DNA of 64,000 nt from Planctomycetaceae bacterium (GCA_018699955.1 JABISG010000115.1:1-64000), one strand, 5' to 3'; positions 34,920-44,862 are shown, numbered from the stretch's first letter. The notes: a model not told the origin generated them from the letters alone. Translations and numbers: made by a program.

Positions 34920-36434
34920 ATGTCCAAACGCATTCTGTTAGGCGGTCTGTTTCACGAGACACACACGTTTCTCGAAGGCACAACACCGCTGGGTGAATTC
35001 GGCATTCGACGCGGCGATGAATTGTTGAGCGCGCGGGGTGACGGCTCACCGTTGTCCGGTGCGTTGGAAGTGGCCGACGCATCGGGCTGGCAGGTGATTC
35101 CCACAATCGACATGCGTGCCACGCCCAGCGCGACGGTGGACGATGCCGTCTTCGATTGTTTCTGGGATGAATTTCTCCGAGTCTACGAACGGGAATCCGG
35201 CGAGGGAGTCGACGGCATCTTTCTGGTGCTGCATGGCGCAATGGCATGCGAGACGATTCTCGATCCCGAAGGCGAATTGATCGGGCGGATTCGCGGCCTG
35301 CCGAACGCGGCCGACATTCCCATTTGCGGCGTCCTCGATTTGCACGGCAACATATCTCATTCGTGTATCGAGCAAACGCAGGGACTCATTGCATACCGTT
35401 GTAATCCGCACACCGATGCCCGCGAGGCGACGGTGAACGGCGCGAAACTGCTCGACCAAATTTTGTCCGAAGGCCGTCGACCAATCTCGGTTTGGGCGCA
35501 GCCGCCGGTGATGTGGCCGCCGACCGGTGTCGCAACCGGTGACGATCCGATGCAAACATTGGAAGCGAAAGCACGCGAGATTGAACAGAGCGATCCCGAG
35601 TTCGCCGCCGTCAATGTGATGGCCGGTTACTCGTTTGCCGACACGCCGATGACCGGTGTCAGCTTCGCCGCCGTCACATTCGGCGACCCGGACATCGCAC
35701 GAGGAAAACTTCAGGAGTTGTGTGACTGGACCGTCACCAACCGTGAAGCTGGCAACGTGCTCGACACGCCGTTGGCCGACGTGATTGACGAGATACGCGA
35801 CCGGGCAGCGAACGGGGAAGGCCCGATTGCCATCGTCGAACCTTCGGACAATATCGGTGGAGCCGCACCGGGCGACGGCACAAGCATTCTACGGGCGCTC
35901 ATCGAACACAAGATTGACAACTCGGCCGTCATCATCAACGACCCGGCCGCTGTCGCCACGCTACAGAAACTCTCGCCGGGCGAAAGGGCAACAGTTTCCA
36001 TCGGCGGGAAAGGCAGCCGTCTCTCAGAAGGGCCGCTGACTATTGAAGTGGAACTGCTTTCGACGAGTGACGGCCAATTCCGGCTGGAAGATCCGCACAG
36101 CCATTTGGCCTCAATGGCCGGCATGCAAATTGACATGGGCCCTTGCGCCACTGTGCGACACGATTTGGAGGCAGAAGGGAGCGGCGTGCAAATTCTGCTC
36201 ACCAGCCGTAAAACGCCGCCGTTCGATCTCGGCCAACTTCGCAGTCAGGGCATCGAACCGGAAACGCTGTCGGTCGTCGGCGTCAAAGCCGCCGTCGCCC
36301 ATCGACAGGCCTACGACAAGATCACCACAGCCAGCTACACCGTCGATACACCGGGGCCATGTTCCAGCGATTTGCGCACGTTCCCGTTCCAGTACGTTCG
36401 ACGACCGTTGTTTCCGTTGGATGATTTGGGGTAA
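34920..36434 (+). CDS. M81-family metallopeptidase (MlrC-like)
   Basis: 504 residues. The N-terminal M81 domain begins ILLGGLFHETHTF, with His12 and His15 as likely metal ligands, followed by FLVLHGAMAC and VLDLHGNISHS, which carry further His ligands. The C-terminal MlrC domain has IVEPSDNIGGAAPGDGTSILRAL and VGVKAAVAHRQAYD. MlrC opens linearised microcystin peptides in Sphingomonas, but most family members are far from any microcystin pathway and probably cleave other amide bonds. No signal peptide, so cytoplasmic. Confidence 0.88.
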   Translation: MSKRILLGGLFHETHTFLEGTTPLGEFGIRRGDELLSARGDGSPLSGALEVADASGWQVIPTIDMRATPSATVDDAVFDCFWDEFLRVYERESGEGVDGIFLVLHGAMACETILDPEGELIGRIRGLPNAADIPICGVLDLHGNISHSCIEQTQGLIAYRCNPHTDAREATVNGAKLLDQILSEGRRPISVWAQPPVMWPPTGVATGDDPMQTLEAKAREIEQSDPEFAAVNVMAGYSFADTPMTGVSFAAVTFGDPDIARGKLQELCDWTVTNREAGNVLDTPLADVIDEIRDRAANGEGPIAIVEPSDNIGGAAPGDGTSILRALIEHKIDNSAVIINDPAAVATLQKLSPGERATVSIGGKGSRLSEGPLTIEVELLSTSDGQFRLEDPHSHLASMAGMQIDMGPCATVRHDLEAEGSGVQILLTSRKTPPFDLGQLRSQGIEPETLSVVGVKAAVAHRQAYDKITTASYTVDTPGPCSSDLRTFPFQYVRRPLFPLDDLG

Positions 36435-36458
36435 CCGGTTGGACGCTTCTTTCGGCAA

Positions 36459-38579
36459 TTATGGCAGTTCGACAACCTCGCCGCCCGCTTTTGTGAACAG
36501 CGCGGTGAGCATCTCGGCCGTAATACTTGCTGGAAAATACCGCGTATGTCCATCACAGAACACCGCCTGGAAGCCATCACCATGATGCCCCACCAGCCCC
36601 TTCAATGGGCTGTCGGCGGACCAGGTCAAGTCGCCCGGCTTCGTCCATGTGATCGCGAGTGAATCGTCGGCATCGACGACCATAAGCGTGTTCGCAGTCC
36701 CATCCCTCACATCTCGAAATCCAAGTTTCTGGGACCCATTAAAGATAGATTTTTCGCCGGAGACTCCGAGGTAGGTTGTCATTCCAGGTTTCAGGCTGCC
36801 GCTGGGGCAGGCGAAAACAGCGGGCATTTGGGCGATCAGTTTCTTGTTGTGGGTACTGTCCCACGGTTCGTCCAGCTTGAACTGATCATACAGTGAAGCT
36901 GCACCGAGAAACGGCAGCACGTGGACCCTCCAACTCAGCAGTGGTTTGCCCGCCTTGTCGACTGTTGCCGCTGCGGGAAATCCTTTGTACGTATCGTGAT
37001 GGTTGTGCATGGCCAACGCGATCTGCTTCAAATTGTTCTTGCACTGTGTGCGGAGGGCGGCTTCGCGTGCCTGGGTGATCGGATTGCCCGGGCCTGTACT
37101 CGGCATTGGGTTGCCGGTGGTGGGGAAGTTCCCGCCCCCCGGAACAGCCGCGCCGGGAACACCACCCGGCATGCCGCCACCCATTCCGCCCATCAACCCG
37201 GCCATCATCATCGGGCCGGCTTGTTCCTTAATCGTGTCGATGTCCGAACCGGTCACGCTTGCGTTGACGGCAAACGTTGTGCCGTTGGCCGACACTTTGA
37301 TTTTGCCGAGAACCAACTTTGCAACATTGAACACCCCCGCAGCGCCGGGGGGCAAACTGGACGATGCTTCGGCAAGTTTCTGGCGTCCCTCTTCGAGCAA
37401 TCTGTCAATTTCTTTGCGAGCGGTCTCCGCATCCGCGGCCTTATTGAAGTCTCCCTGGATTTCCAATTCGACACCGTCGGTAAATGTTGTGCCGATGCAT
37501 GAAGCAACGATTTTTCCGTCGAGTGTTTCGGTTAGTGATTTGATTTGATCGGGCAACATTGCCAGCGACTCGTTGTCCTGGCTCGTTAGTCCGCCGACAT
37601 CTTTTGAAATCACGACGATCAGCAACTGATGCTTGTTGTTGATGAAGTCGATATCCTCGCGACGTTCTTCCTTGCTTCCGCGATCAATGGCTGCTTTCAC
37701 ATCGACTTCAGGCCCGATGACCAGCGTCTTGCTTTCGGGCAGAAACAGAGAAATGGACGTGCCGGCTGACCCCGGGGCAGGGTACAAATAGTATTCCTGC
37801 CCCGCGTGGGTCTTCGTCTGCGTTTGTTCGTCACCGGTGTTCAGTTTGTTCGAGTCGATGGGAATCTTTGTCCGCACGACAGCGACGCCGTGCATGGAAT
37901 CAAAGTTGGGAGTCAGTCCCATAGCCGGCTGCTGTCCTGCGCCCTTGGCCGCGTCCCTCACTCCGGTTGCACCGAAAATCACACTTTCGATCTCATCGGG
38001 CTTAACGCCGACTTGCTTGGTGACCTGGTCGAGTTGCATCTGCGCCATCGGACTCGTCACCATCGATTGCACCAGCGGCGCGCTCCAGGCGTCGGCCACT
38101 TGCAGCGAGACGATCAACTCGGCGTCGGGCGGCAAATACGTCAGGTCGATTTTGTTATCGACGCCACCCCCGCCTCCCAGCAGTTTGACGCCGACAAAAC
38201 CAACGCTGACCATCAAACTCAGCGCGGCAACCACACCAAAGCCAATCAACAGCGGTTTCTTCAAACCCCCACCGCCGGAGTTCTTGCGTTTCTTCTTCCC
38301 CTTCGACTTTCCCCGTTTGTTTCCCGCAGAAGCCGACGCACGGCGGCGCGGTGAAGCGGGCTGCTCGTCGAAATCGTCGTCGTAACTTTCGTCTTCGTAG
38401 GAATCAAAGTCGTCGAGCGCCCCGAAGTCATCGAATTCATCTTCCGGTTCCGGCGGTGCCTCCACCACGAACGGTTTCTTGCACTTCGGGCAGGGGACCT
38501 TTTTGCCGACGGCATTGTCGTTTTTCAGCTTGAGCTTCGCGCGGCATTTGGGACATTGGATCGAAATCGGCCCAGGCAT
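36459..38579 (-). CDS. Zinc-ribbon, membrane-anchored DUF1559 protein
   Basis: 706 residues from ATG 38579, chosen because GGGGAAG lies five bases upstream; an earlier ATG at 38600 lacks one. An N-terminal zinc ribbon (CPKCRAKLKLK ... CPKCKKPF) is followed by an acidic and then a Lys/Arg-rich linker, and one membrane segment (LLIGFGVVAALSLMVSVGFVGVKLL). A large beta-rich domain follows, and a DUF1559 domain (QCKNNLKQIALAMHNHHDTYKGFP ... GVSGEKSI) at the C-terminus, usually linked to pilin-like cleavage motifs and here without one. DUF1559 is greatly expanded in planctomycetes; its function is unknown. Confidence 0.85.
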   Translation of the reverse strand: MPGPISIQCPKCRAKLKLKNDNAVGKKVPCPKCKKPFVVEAPPEPEDEFDDFGALDDFDSYEDESYDDDFDEQPASPRRRASASAGNKRGKSKGKKKRKNSGGGGLKKPLLIGFGVVAALSLMVSVGFVGVKLLGGGGGVDNKIDLTYLPPDAELIVSLQVADAWSAPLVQSMVTSPMAQMQLDQVTKQVGVKPDEIESVIFGATGVRDAAKGAGQQPAMGLTPNFDSMHGVAVVRTKIPIDSNKLNTGDEQTQTKTHAGQEYYLYPAPGSAGTSISLFLPESKTLVIGPEVDVKAAIDRGSKEERREDIDFINNKHQLLIVVISKDVGGLTSQDNESLAMLPDQIKSLTETLDGKIVASCIGTTFTDGVELEIQGDFNKAADAETARKEIDRLLEEGRQKLAEASSSLPPGAAGVFNVAKLVLGKIKVSANGTTFAVNASVTGSDIDTIKEQAGPMMMAGLMGGMGGGMPGGVPGAAVPGGGNFPTTGNPMPSTGPGNPITQAREAALRTQCKNNLKQIALAMHNHHDTYKGFPAAATVDKAGKPLLSWRVHVLPFLGAASLYDQFKLDEPWDSTHNKKLIAQMPAVFACPSGSLKPGMTTYLGVSGEKSIFNGSQKLGFRDVRDGTANTLMVVDADDSLAITWTKPGDLTWSADSPLKGLVGHHGDGFQAVFCDGHTRYFPASITAEMLTALFTKAGGEVVELP

Positions 38580-38754
38580 ATTCTTCCCCTGTCGTTTCAT
38601 CGACGGAATCTGACAGCACGAAAGGCAGCATCAATCTGAATAGACCGGCGAGCAACACGCCGCCATCGATCCCGATGCTAGTCCAACCGCAATCGGCAAG
38701 CAAGGACATTTCGTCGGCATTGTTCGTTTCGGCATTGACTCGTTGTCTTGCAAT

Positions 38755-40140
38755 TCAGTTGGATTCATTGGGACTGCTGTCGTCTGTCTGCTTGCCGTCA
38801 ATTTTCGCCAGAGTTTCTAACGCCTTGCGGGCGGTTTGCCGCACAAAGGGTCGTTCGTCTTCGGCCAGTTCTCGCAGCCGTTCGATGGCCGGTTGCGACT
38901 TCTTGCCCATTGCGATGAGCAACTTGTAGGCACGCACGCGAATCTGCCGGTCTTCGTTGGTGAATTCAGCAAGCAGGAACGGGATGAGTGGTTTTGCCTC
39001 GCCGCGAATGGCCCACTGTGATTCCATCGCGTGCATTCGCACTTCCGCATTGCTGTCTTCCAGCGCCTTCGTGAGCGCCGGGACAGCCGATTGGGCCGGA
39101 GGGCGAATCTTGCCGAGACCTTGTGCGGCACGCCAACGAACCTCTGCGTCTTCATCGGCGAGCAGTCGCGTTAACAGTTTGGTTGCCGATGAACCAATCC
39201 GCGAAAGTGCGTCGGCTGCTTGATCGCGAACCGCCGCCGACTCGTCGAAGACCAACAGCTCGGCCAGCGTGGGGATGGCAACGTCGGCCATCGGCCCAAT
39301 GACGCCAATGGTGGCGACGGCTGTTCGTCGCAAATTCTCGCTGTCATCTCCCGTGGCACGCAGCAGTGCCGGCACAGCTGCTGCCGCGTTGGGGCCGAGA
39401 TACGCAATGGCTTCGGCGACAAATGTGCGGAGCTGGGCCTCTTCGTCCGTGGACCTCAGCGTTTGGATCAAGGTAGGCAGGACGTTGGCGTCGGCAATGC
39501 CAATTTGGGAGAGTGCATCGATGGCGGCATATCGATCATGCTTTCGGGTCGATTTGTTCGTCAGTCGTGCAATCAGTACGGGGGCAGCCGATTTGGCCAC
39601 CGGGCCGAACAGTGCCAACGCTCTCGCTGCCCATTTCGACGTCGCATCTTCCCCGTCGCCGGTTTCGTCGAGTAGTCTGATCAGCATCGGGACGGCCTCT
39701 TGGGCGGGCGGACCGATGCGCCCCAGTGTCAACGCTGCCTGCCGACGAGAATGCCAGGGAGCATCGGAATCATCAACAATCTCCATCAACCCCGACACCG
39801 CCTTCGCCGACGCGGGATCTTTGGGATCAAGATCCTTGATCCGCTGCCGCCATTCGATGAGCGTCAGGCCGTCGTACCGTCGTACGATGTCGGTTGGCTG
39901 TTTCTTGGACGGAGGAGTTGTTTTCGTGACGACAGGATCAGGCGGCGGCGGGACAATGTTCGGTTCTATGGACGCCGGCGGTGCCGAGCTTGTTTGCGGT
40001 TGGTTCTCTTGTCCGCATCCAATGACCGCTGCAAAGACCACACACACCACGACGCAGAGCGCCGAAGACTTGCGTTCCCACGCGGAAGCATGGGAACGAG
40101 GAACGCGTCTTACGAGCGGGTCGGTCAATGGTCGTCTCAC
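38755..40140 (-). CDS. HEAT-repeat lipoprotein
   Basis: 461 residues. The GTG start at 40140 overlaps the TGA of the upstream TIM-barrel gene (GTGA), which supports it. Residues 14-23 (PRSHASAWER) are encoded by a palindromic repeat and form part of the signal n-region; the hydrophobic stretch then ends in AAVIGC with the lipid Cys at 42. After a Pro-rich spacer, ten or so HEAT units follow (AQEAVPMLIRLLDE, AAAAVPALLRATGDDSENLRRTAVATIG, AVPALTKALEDSNAEVRMHAM). HEAT arrays scaffold protein complexes; no partner is evident. Confidence 0.83.
   Translation of the reverse strand: MRRPLTDPLVRRVPRSHASAWERKSSALCVVVCVVFAAVIGCGQENQPQTSSAPPASIEPNIVPPPPDPVVTKTTPPSKKQPTDIVRRYDGLTLIEWRQRIKDLDPKDPASAKAVSGLMEIVDDSDAPWHSRRQAALTLGRIGPPAQEAVPMLIRLLDETGDGEDATSKWAARALALFGPVAKSAAPVLIARLTNKSTRKHDRYAAIDALSQIGIADANVLPTLIQTLRSTDEEAQLRTFVAEAIAYLGPNAAAAVPALLRATGDDSENLRRTAVATIGVIGPMADVAIPTLAELLVFDESAAVRDQAADALSRIGSSATKLLTRLLADEDAEVRWRAAQGLGKIRPPAQSAVPALTKALEDSNAEVRMHAMESQWAIRGEAKPLIPFLLAEFTNEDRQIRVRAYKLLIAMGKKSQPAIERLRELAEDERPFVRQTARKALETLAKIDGKQTDDSSPNESN
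40073..40100. repeat. Palindromic repeat encoding part of a signal peptide
   Basis: CGTTCCCA (40073-40080) and TGGGAACG (40091-40098) are perfect 8-nt arms around a CGCGGAAGCA centre. The repeat lies in frame near the front of the HEAT lipoprotein gene and encodes PRSHASAWER. Related copies lie at 22233-22261 and 22389-22417. Confidence 0.75.
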
Positions 40141-41096
40141 AACAGGGTGCGGAAATACTTCAAGTCAATCGCCGTCTGCGCGATGCAGCCGTCGGTGTCG
40201 AGTTGGCGAAAACTGTGCGAACTCTTGTATTCACTGTGCAGCGAATACGGACCCTTATAGTCGAGCGTTTTCAAGGCGTCGACAAATTGGGGCAACGGGC
40301 AGATACCGTCGGCCGGTGGCACCGTGCGCGTTCGCCACAACTGTTGCCCCTGCTTGTCGCGTTTGTCCTTCGCCCAGTCGAAATTCTTGACCGAACAAAG
40401 CGCGATCCACGGAGCAAGAAGGTCGAGCCCTTGTCGCCAACCGTCGCGGCCTCCCTCCAATGCCATGTGCAACGGATCGACATACGCACCCACTTCCTGT
40501 GGCGTGAAGTCTTCAATGAGCTGATACAACTGCGTGCCATGCGACGGAATGAAATTGCCCGAATGAACGTGAATGCAGGGCAGCACGTTGTAGCGACCGG
40601 CCAGCTTGACGACGGCTGCGATTCGCTGGCGAACCTGTTTCAACTCGCGCGACAGTTTGCCGAATGTCGTGTAGCGATAATAGCCCAGCTTGATCCGATC
40701 GACGCCAACCTCCGCGGCGGTGGCAAGTAACCGTTCGGCATCGGCGTCGGCATCGGTGATGCCCGTCGTCAGGAACAGGATTTTCGTGCCGACGGCTTTG
40801 GCAGCCTGCGCGGCTTCGGGCAACTTGGTGGCGACATCTTTCGGGTCGATGTGTCCGCCCCGGCGGACGGTCAGGTCGAGTCCGTCCAGCCCCATCTGTT
40901 TGAAGATGCGGCAGACCTCTGGAATCGATCGATCCTGGAAACTCTTGGTGAAAGCGCCAACCGGCGGCTGCGGTGCCGATTCACCGGACTCCCCTTCGGC
41001 CGCAAGCGTCGATGACGTCAATAGATGCGCTGCAGACGCTGCTGCTGCAGTCGTCACGGTGTCTCGCACAAACTGTCGGCGATTGACTTCATTCAT
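40137..41096 (-). CDS. Tat-exported sugar phosphate isomerase/epimerase-like TIM barrel
   Basis: 319 residues from ATG 41096, with GGGAGAG seven bases upstream. The Tat signal VNRRQFVRDTVTTAAAASAAHLL is followed by a xylose-isomerase-like (AP_endonuc_2) barrel: FKQMGLDGLDLTVRRGGHI, KIKLGYYRYTTF-type strand DRIKLGYYRYTTFG, LPCIHVHSGNFIPSHG, and GAYVDPLHMALEGGRDGW, with metal-binding His/Glu/Asp positions. Such proteins interconvert sugars or inositols; here export suggests a periplasmic substrate. Its TGA overlaps the GTG of the HEAT lipoprotein gene, so the two are co-translated. Confidence 0.83.
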   Translation of the reverse strand: MNEVNRRQFVRDTVTTAAAASAAHLLTSSTLAAEGESGESAPQPPVGAFTKSFQDRSIPEVCRIFKQMGLDGLDLTVRRGGHIDPKDVATKLPEAAQAAKAVGTKILFLTTGITDADADAERLLATAAEVGVDRIKLGYYRYTTFGKLSRELKQVRQRIAAVVKLAGRYNVLPCIHVHSGNFIPSHGTQLYQLIEDFTPQEVGAYVDPLHMALEGGRDGWRQGLDLLAPWIALCSVKNFDWAKDKRDKQGQQLWRTRTVPPADGICPLPQFVDALKTLDYKGPYSLHSEYKSSHSFRQLDTDGCIAQTAIDLKYFRTLL

Positions 41097-41242
41097 ATTT
41101 GAGCTCTCCCGGAATCTCACGGAACGACGATCATTGCATAAATTTGGCTTGAGTTCGACGTTTGCAGCGCCGATGCCTCCCTTGTGGATACCGAAACCGC
41201 GCGAATGCGGCCCACAGAGTCGCAGACAAGGTCGTTACTCAC

Positions 41243-41812
41243 ATGATAACCGCCCGACGATGGAATGTCGTTGCTTTGCTGATCGCAGCCGCCATCTGTT
41301 GCGGTTGCGACAGCGAAGATCCTGCGGTTGCCCGTGCGACGGCGATGATCAAACGGTATCCAGAAAAACCATCGGCTTACAATCGCCGCGGAGTTGCCTA
41401 TGAAGAATTGGGCCGCTTTCAGGAGGCGATTGCCGACTACGATCGCGCAATTGAGATTCAGCCGGACGCGCCCAATTATTACTTCAACCGTGCCAACGCC
41501 TGGTCGAGTCTCAAGCAATTCAAGAAGGCGATTGCCGACTACAACCGCGCGATTCGCTTGGTGCAAGACGATCCCGATTACTTCAACAACCGTGGATTTG
41601 CGTACGCTGCACTCGGCGACTTCGATCAGGCGATTGAAAATTACAATGCGGCAATCTGGCTGAAACCGGGCGATCCCGACTATTACTTCAGCCGAGCAAA
41701 AGCGTACGAGAAGCAGGGCGACATGAAACGTGCCGAAGCCGACCGCGCGACCGAAAAGAAGATCATGAAGGCATTCGCAGACGACGCGGCCCCCGGCGAT
41801 ACATCGGAATGA
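41243..41812 (+). CDS. TPR lipoprotein
   Basis: 189 residues from ATG 41243. The signal ends in AAICCGC, a lipobox-like site. Three to four TPR units follow (AYNRRGVAYEELGRFQEAIADYDRAIEIQP, YYFNRANAWSSLKQFKKAIADY, YFNNRGFAYAALGDFDQAIENY, YYFSRAKAYEKQGDMKRAEAD). TPRs bind proteins; role unknown. It diverges from the TIM-barrel gene. Confidence 0.82.
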   Translation: MITARRWNVVALLIAAAICCGCDSEDPAVARATAMIKRYPEKPSAYNRRGVAYEELGRFQEAIADYDRAIEIQPDAPNYYFNRANAWSSLKQFKKAIADYNRAIRLVQDDPDYFNNRGFAYAALGDFDQAIENYNAAIWLKPGDPDYYFSRAKAYEKQGDMKRAEADRATEKKIMKAFADDAAPGDTSE

Positions 41813-41911
41813 GTCAGTCGACGATGCAAACGCCCGACGGGGACAAGAACCTGCGTCGATTTCAGAATCCGGTGAATTGAACCGGTGAATTGAACAGGGG
41901 AGGGCGAACGG

Positions 41912-42583
41912 CTAGTCCGAGTAACCGTGGCCGCCGACGTATTTCAGTTGCCGCGCCTGTGACAGATGCTTGGGCGTTATCATCTGCCTTTCAAGCGGAA
42001 CCGGGCCGCCTTCAATTCGCTCAATTGTTTCGCGAAATCGCTTCCATCGAAGATCACCCAGCTTGACGGTTTTCCCAAGCTCATCCCCCGTTGTCTCTTG
42101 GTATGCCTTGAAGACCAACTTCGAGCAATAGATCGCATCGTCGTCAAAGCGATACCGCCTGTCGTAGGGCTTGCCGATGTCCCGCCGAATTTCTGCCAGC
42201 AGTGACGACACCTCGCCGTGATACTCCGGTTTCAGACGGTATACGGCGAATGCATAATTCCGTCCGCGCTGTAGGAATTCGTTCAATGGAGTTCGTTCGA
42301 CTTTGGAATACGCTTCGTACACGACCCAGCGATTATCATCCCTGGCGACGATTCCGCAGTGTGAAAATGGTGAGCCGGTTGCGCCTTCGATTGCGTTTGC
42401 CAACGGCGAGTGGGGGAGCGATTGGAAGAGAACGTCCCCCGCCTGCGGAGCGTATTGGAGTCGCCCATAGTAGGGCCAAACAAAGAACACGACGGCAATC
42501 GGCAGAAACAACACAGCGGACATTGTCCATGCAATCAATGTGGGATTGCGTCTTCGGCGTTTTCTTGACTGTGTTGTTGCCAT
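41912..42583 (-). CDS. YiiX/YebB-like permuted NlpC/P60 peptidase, membrane-anchored
   Basis: 223 residues. One N-terminal membrane segment (about 17-36) precedes a permuted papain-like domain: GDVLFQS (49-55), SPFSHCGIV with His75, and catalytic Cys153 in IYCSKLVFKAYQ. The family acts on amide bonds in peptidoglycan-type or lipid substrates. The active-site pair is intact. Orientation of the domain (outside the cytoplasm) is inferred from the positive N-terminus. Confidence 0.82.
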   Translation of the reverse strand: MATTQSRKRRRRNPTLIAWTMSAVLFLPIAVVFFVWPYYGRLQYAPQAGDVLFQSLPHSPLANAIEGATGSPFSHCGIVARDDNRWVVYEAYSKVERTPLNEFLQRGRNYAFAVYRLKPEYHGEVSSLLAEIRRDIGKPYDRRYRFDDDAIYCSKLVFKAYQETTGDELGKTVKLGDLRWKRFRETIERIEGGPVPLERQMITPKHLSQARQLKYVGGHGYSD

Positions 42584-42795
42584 CTTCTTGTTCCAGCGCT
42601 TTCATACACGGCCGATTTCTATCATGCTGCAAATGAACAATTGTTTCAATACGGAATGTTGCGTATTAGTCGAACAGTGCGCGACCACTGGTCGCGGCTT
42701 TACAAATTGCCGATCCCTGTTCAACCTTTCGTCGTCCGTTTAGAGTAGTCCGAGATGTTTGTTGGAATCTTGGCACCATTCGACGCGGAAAATCG

Positions 42796-44862
42796 ATGAT
42801 TGTTAGTTGGAATTGGCTAAAAGAGTACGTCGCGCTCGATATGTCGGCCGAGGAGTTGACGCTACGGCTGACGATGTCCGGGTTGAACCTGGAAGGAACC
42901 GAAGAGCGGCCGGACGATCTGGCGATCGACCTGGAAGTGACCAGTAACCGCCCGGATTGTCTCGGGCATATTGGCGTTGCGCGGGAAATTGCCGCATTGT
43001 ACGATTTGCCGTTGAAGCAGCCCGATCCACAACCGCCGACCACCGATGAAACGACGGCGTCGGCCACGTCGGTCGAGATTGAATGCGACGACCTCTGTCC
43101 ACGGTATTTCGCCCGAGTCATTCGTGGTGTCAAAACCGGTCCCAGTCCCGCCTGGCTTCGCGATCGGCTGGAAACGCTGGGTATTGCATCGATCAATAAT
43201 GTCGTTGATGTCACCAACTATGTGTTGATGGAATCGGGCCAACCGCTGCATGCGTTCGATTTCGACAAGTTGCACGGCAACCGAATCGTTGTCCGCCGCG
43301 CCAAGCCGGGCGAGAAAATTACCGCCATCGACCAGCGCGACTACGAGCTGGACGACCAGATGTGCGTGATTGCCGATGCCGATCGTCCCGTGGCCATTGG
43401 CGGCGTGATGGGCGGGCTGGATACGGAAATTGGCAACGGAACGGTCAACGTACTCATCGAAACGGCCGACTTCGCGCCGCTGTCGATTCGCAACACGGCC
43501 CGCAAACTGAACCTGCACAGTGATTCATCCTACCGGTTTGAACGGGGCGTCGATCCGGACGGACTCGACTGGGGGAGCCGCCGTTGTTGCCAATTGATAC
43601 TTGAAATCGCTGGCGGAGAATTGCTGGATGAACCGGTGATTGCCGGAAAACCAACGGATGAAGAAACGCCGGCTGTCACGCTACGATTTGCTCAATTGAA
43701 ACGGATTCTGGGTATCGACATTCCGGCCGCCGACGCGATCCGCATTCTGAAAGAACTCGGACTGACACAACAGGGTGAAGCGACTGCCGAGAGCGCCGCC
43801 TTTATTGCCCCGTCCTGGCGGCGCGATTTGACGCGCGAGATTGACCTGATTGAAGAGGTCGTTCGTATTTACGGCTACGACGAGATTCCGGCCGATGTAC
43901 CAGTGCCGCTGATGCTGAGTACGAAGACCCGTCGCGACCGTGTCGCCGATGCCGTCCGCGACACGCTGACTGCCGCCGGTTTTTTTGAAGCAATCACGAT
44001 GTCGTTCGTCAGCGATGATCTGTGCGATTTGTTCACACCGCGCGGCGACATTCCTCGGCTGAAGGTCGAGCATTCCTCACGAAAGCACGAGAACGTACTC
44101 CGCCAGAGTTTGATTCCGAGCCTGCTCGTTTCCCGCCGCGAGAACGAACGGCATGGAACACCCAACGCCGAACTATTCGAGATTGCCCACGTTTATTTAA
44201 AGGCTGAACCGGGGGCGGGAACAGCGCCGTTGGACGAAGGGGCGGGAACGGAAGTCGTTGGGTCTCAATCGGGCGAGCCACAGATGATGGGGCTGGTAAG
44301 CGGCCGGTCGTTTGCCGACGTAAAAGGAGTGGTGCGGGCCGTTGTGAAACGAATGAACGGCTCGGCGAACTTCGATGTTCGCCCGTCTGATGTCAGTCAA
44401 TTTGCGCCCGGCCGCGGCGGCGAAATTCTGTTGAACGGCGAGGTATGTGGGTGGCTGGGCGAACTGGATCGCGAGGTCTCCGACAAACTCGATTTGCGCG
44501 ACGCGGTGACCGTGGCCGAGTTTGACGTTGCCGCGCTTGAAGCGGCAGCCGAGTTGACACCGACCTACACGCTGCTGCCACAGTTCCCCGCGATGGATCG
44601 GGACCTGAACTTCATGCTGGATGAAACGGTCGCCTGGAGTCAACTGGCCGATGCCGTCCGCGAATCGGCCGGCCCGTTGCTTGATACGGTTTCGTTCGGC
44701 GGGCAGTATCGTGGCAAGCAGATTCCGGCTGGCAAGAAGTCGTACATCGTTCGCATCACCTACCGATCGCACGACCGCACGTTGACCACCGAAGAAGTGG
44801 ATATGGCCGTGCAGGGCGTGGTGACGGCATGCGAATCGAAACTCGGGGCGACACAGCGCTAG
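42796..44862 (+). CDS. pheT: Phenylalanyl-tRNA synthetase beta subunit, short form
   Basis: 688 residues. It begins IVSWNWLKEYVALDMSAEELTLRLTMSG, typical PheT, then goes straight to IDLEVTSNRPDCLGHIGVAREIAALY. The tRNA-binding OB (EMAP II-like) domain of about 110 residues found in most bacterial PheT is missing. B3/B4 (INNVVDVTNYVLMESGQPLHAFD), B5, and the catalytic-like core follow (LLPQFPAMDRDLNFMLDE begins the FDX-ACB C-terminal domain, ending ITYRSHDRTLTTEEVD). With PheS it charges tRNA-Phe. pheS is not adjacent and not in the window. Confidence 0.93.
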   Translation: MIVSWNWLKEYVALDMSAEELTLRLTMSGLNLEGTEERPDDLAIDLEVTSNRPDCLGHIGVAREIAALYDLPLKQPDPQPPTTDETTASATSVEIECDDLCPRYFARVIRGVKTGPSPAWLRDRLETLGIASINNVVDVTNYVLMESGQPLHAFDFDKLHGNRIVVRRAKPGEKITAIDQRDYELDDQMCVIADADRPVAIGGVMGGLDTEIGNGTVNVLIETADFAPLSIRNTARKLNLHSDSSYRFERGVDPDGLDWGSRRCCQLILEIAGGELLDEPVIAGKPTDEETPAVTLRFAQLKRILGIDIPAADAIRILKELGLTQQGEATAESAAFIAPSWRRDLTREIDLIEEVVRIYGYDEIPADVPVPLMLSTKTRRDRVADAVRDTLTAAGFFEAITMSFVSDDLCDLFTPRGDIPRLKVEHSSRKHENVLRQSLIPSLLVSRRENERHGTPNAELFEIAHVYLKAEPGAGTAPLDEGAGTEVVGSQSGEPQMMGLVSGRSFADVKGVVRAVVKRMNGSANFDVRPSDVSQFAPGRGGEILLNGEVCGWLGELDREVSDKLDLRDAVTVAEFDVAALEAAAELTPTYTLLPQFPAMDRDLNFMLDETVAWSQLADAVRESAGPLLDTVSFGGQYRGKQIPAGKKSYIVRITYRSHDRTLTTEEVDMAVQGVVTACESKLGATQR

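Noticed and set aside
42796..44862. Frameshift or truncation of pheT
   Set aside because: The frame is intact from the typical N-terminus to the FDX-ACB domain; only the OB domain is absent, so the gene is treated as a real short form.
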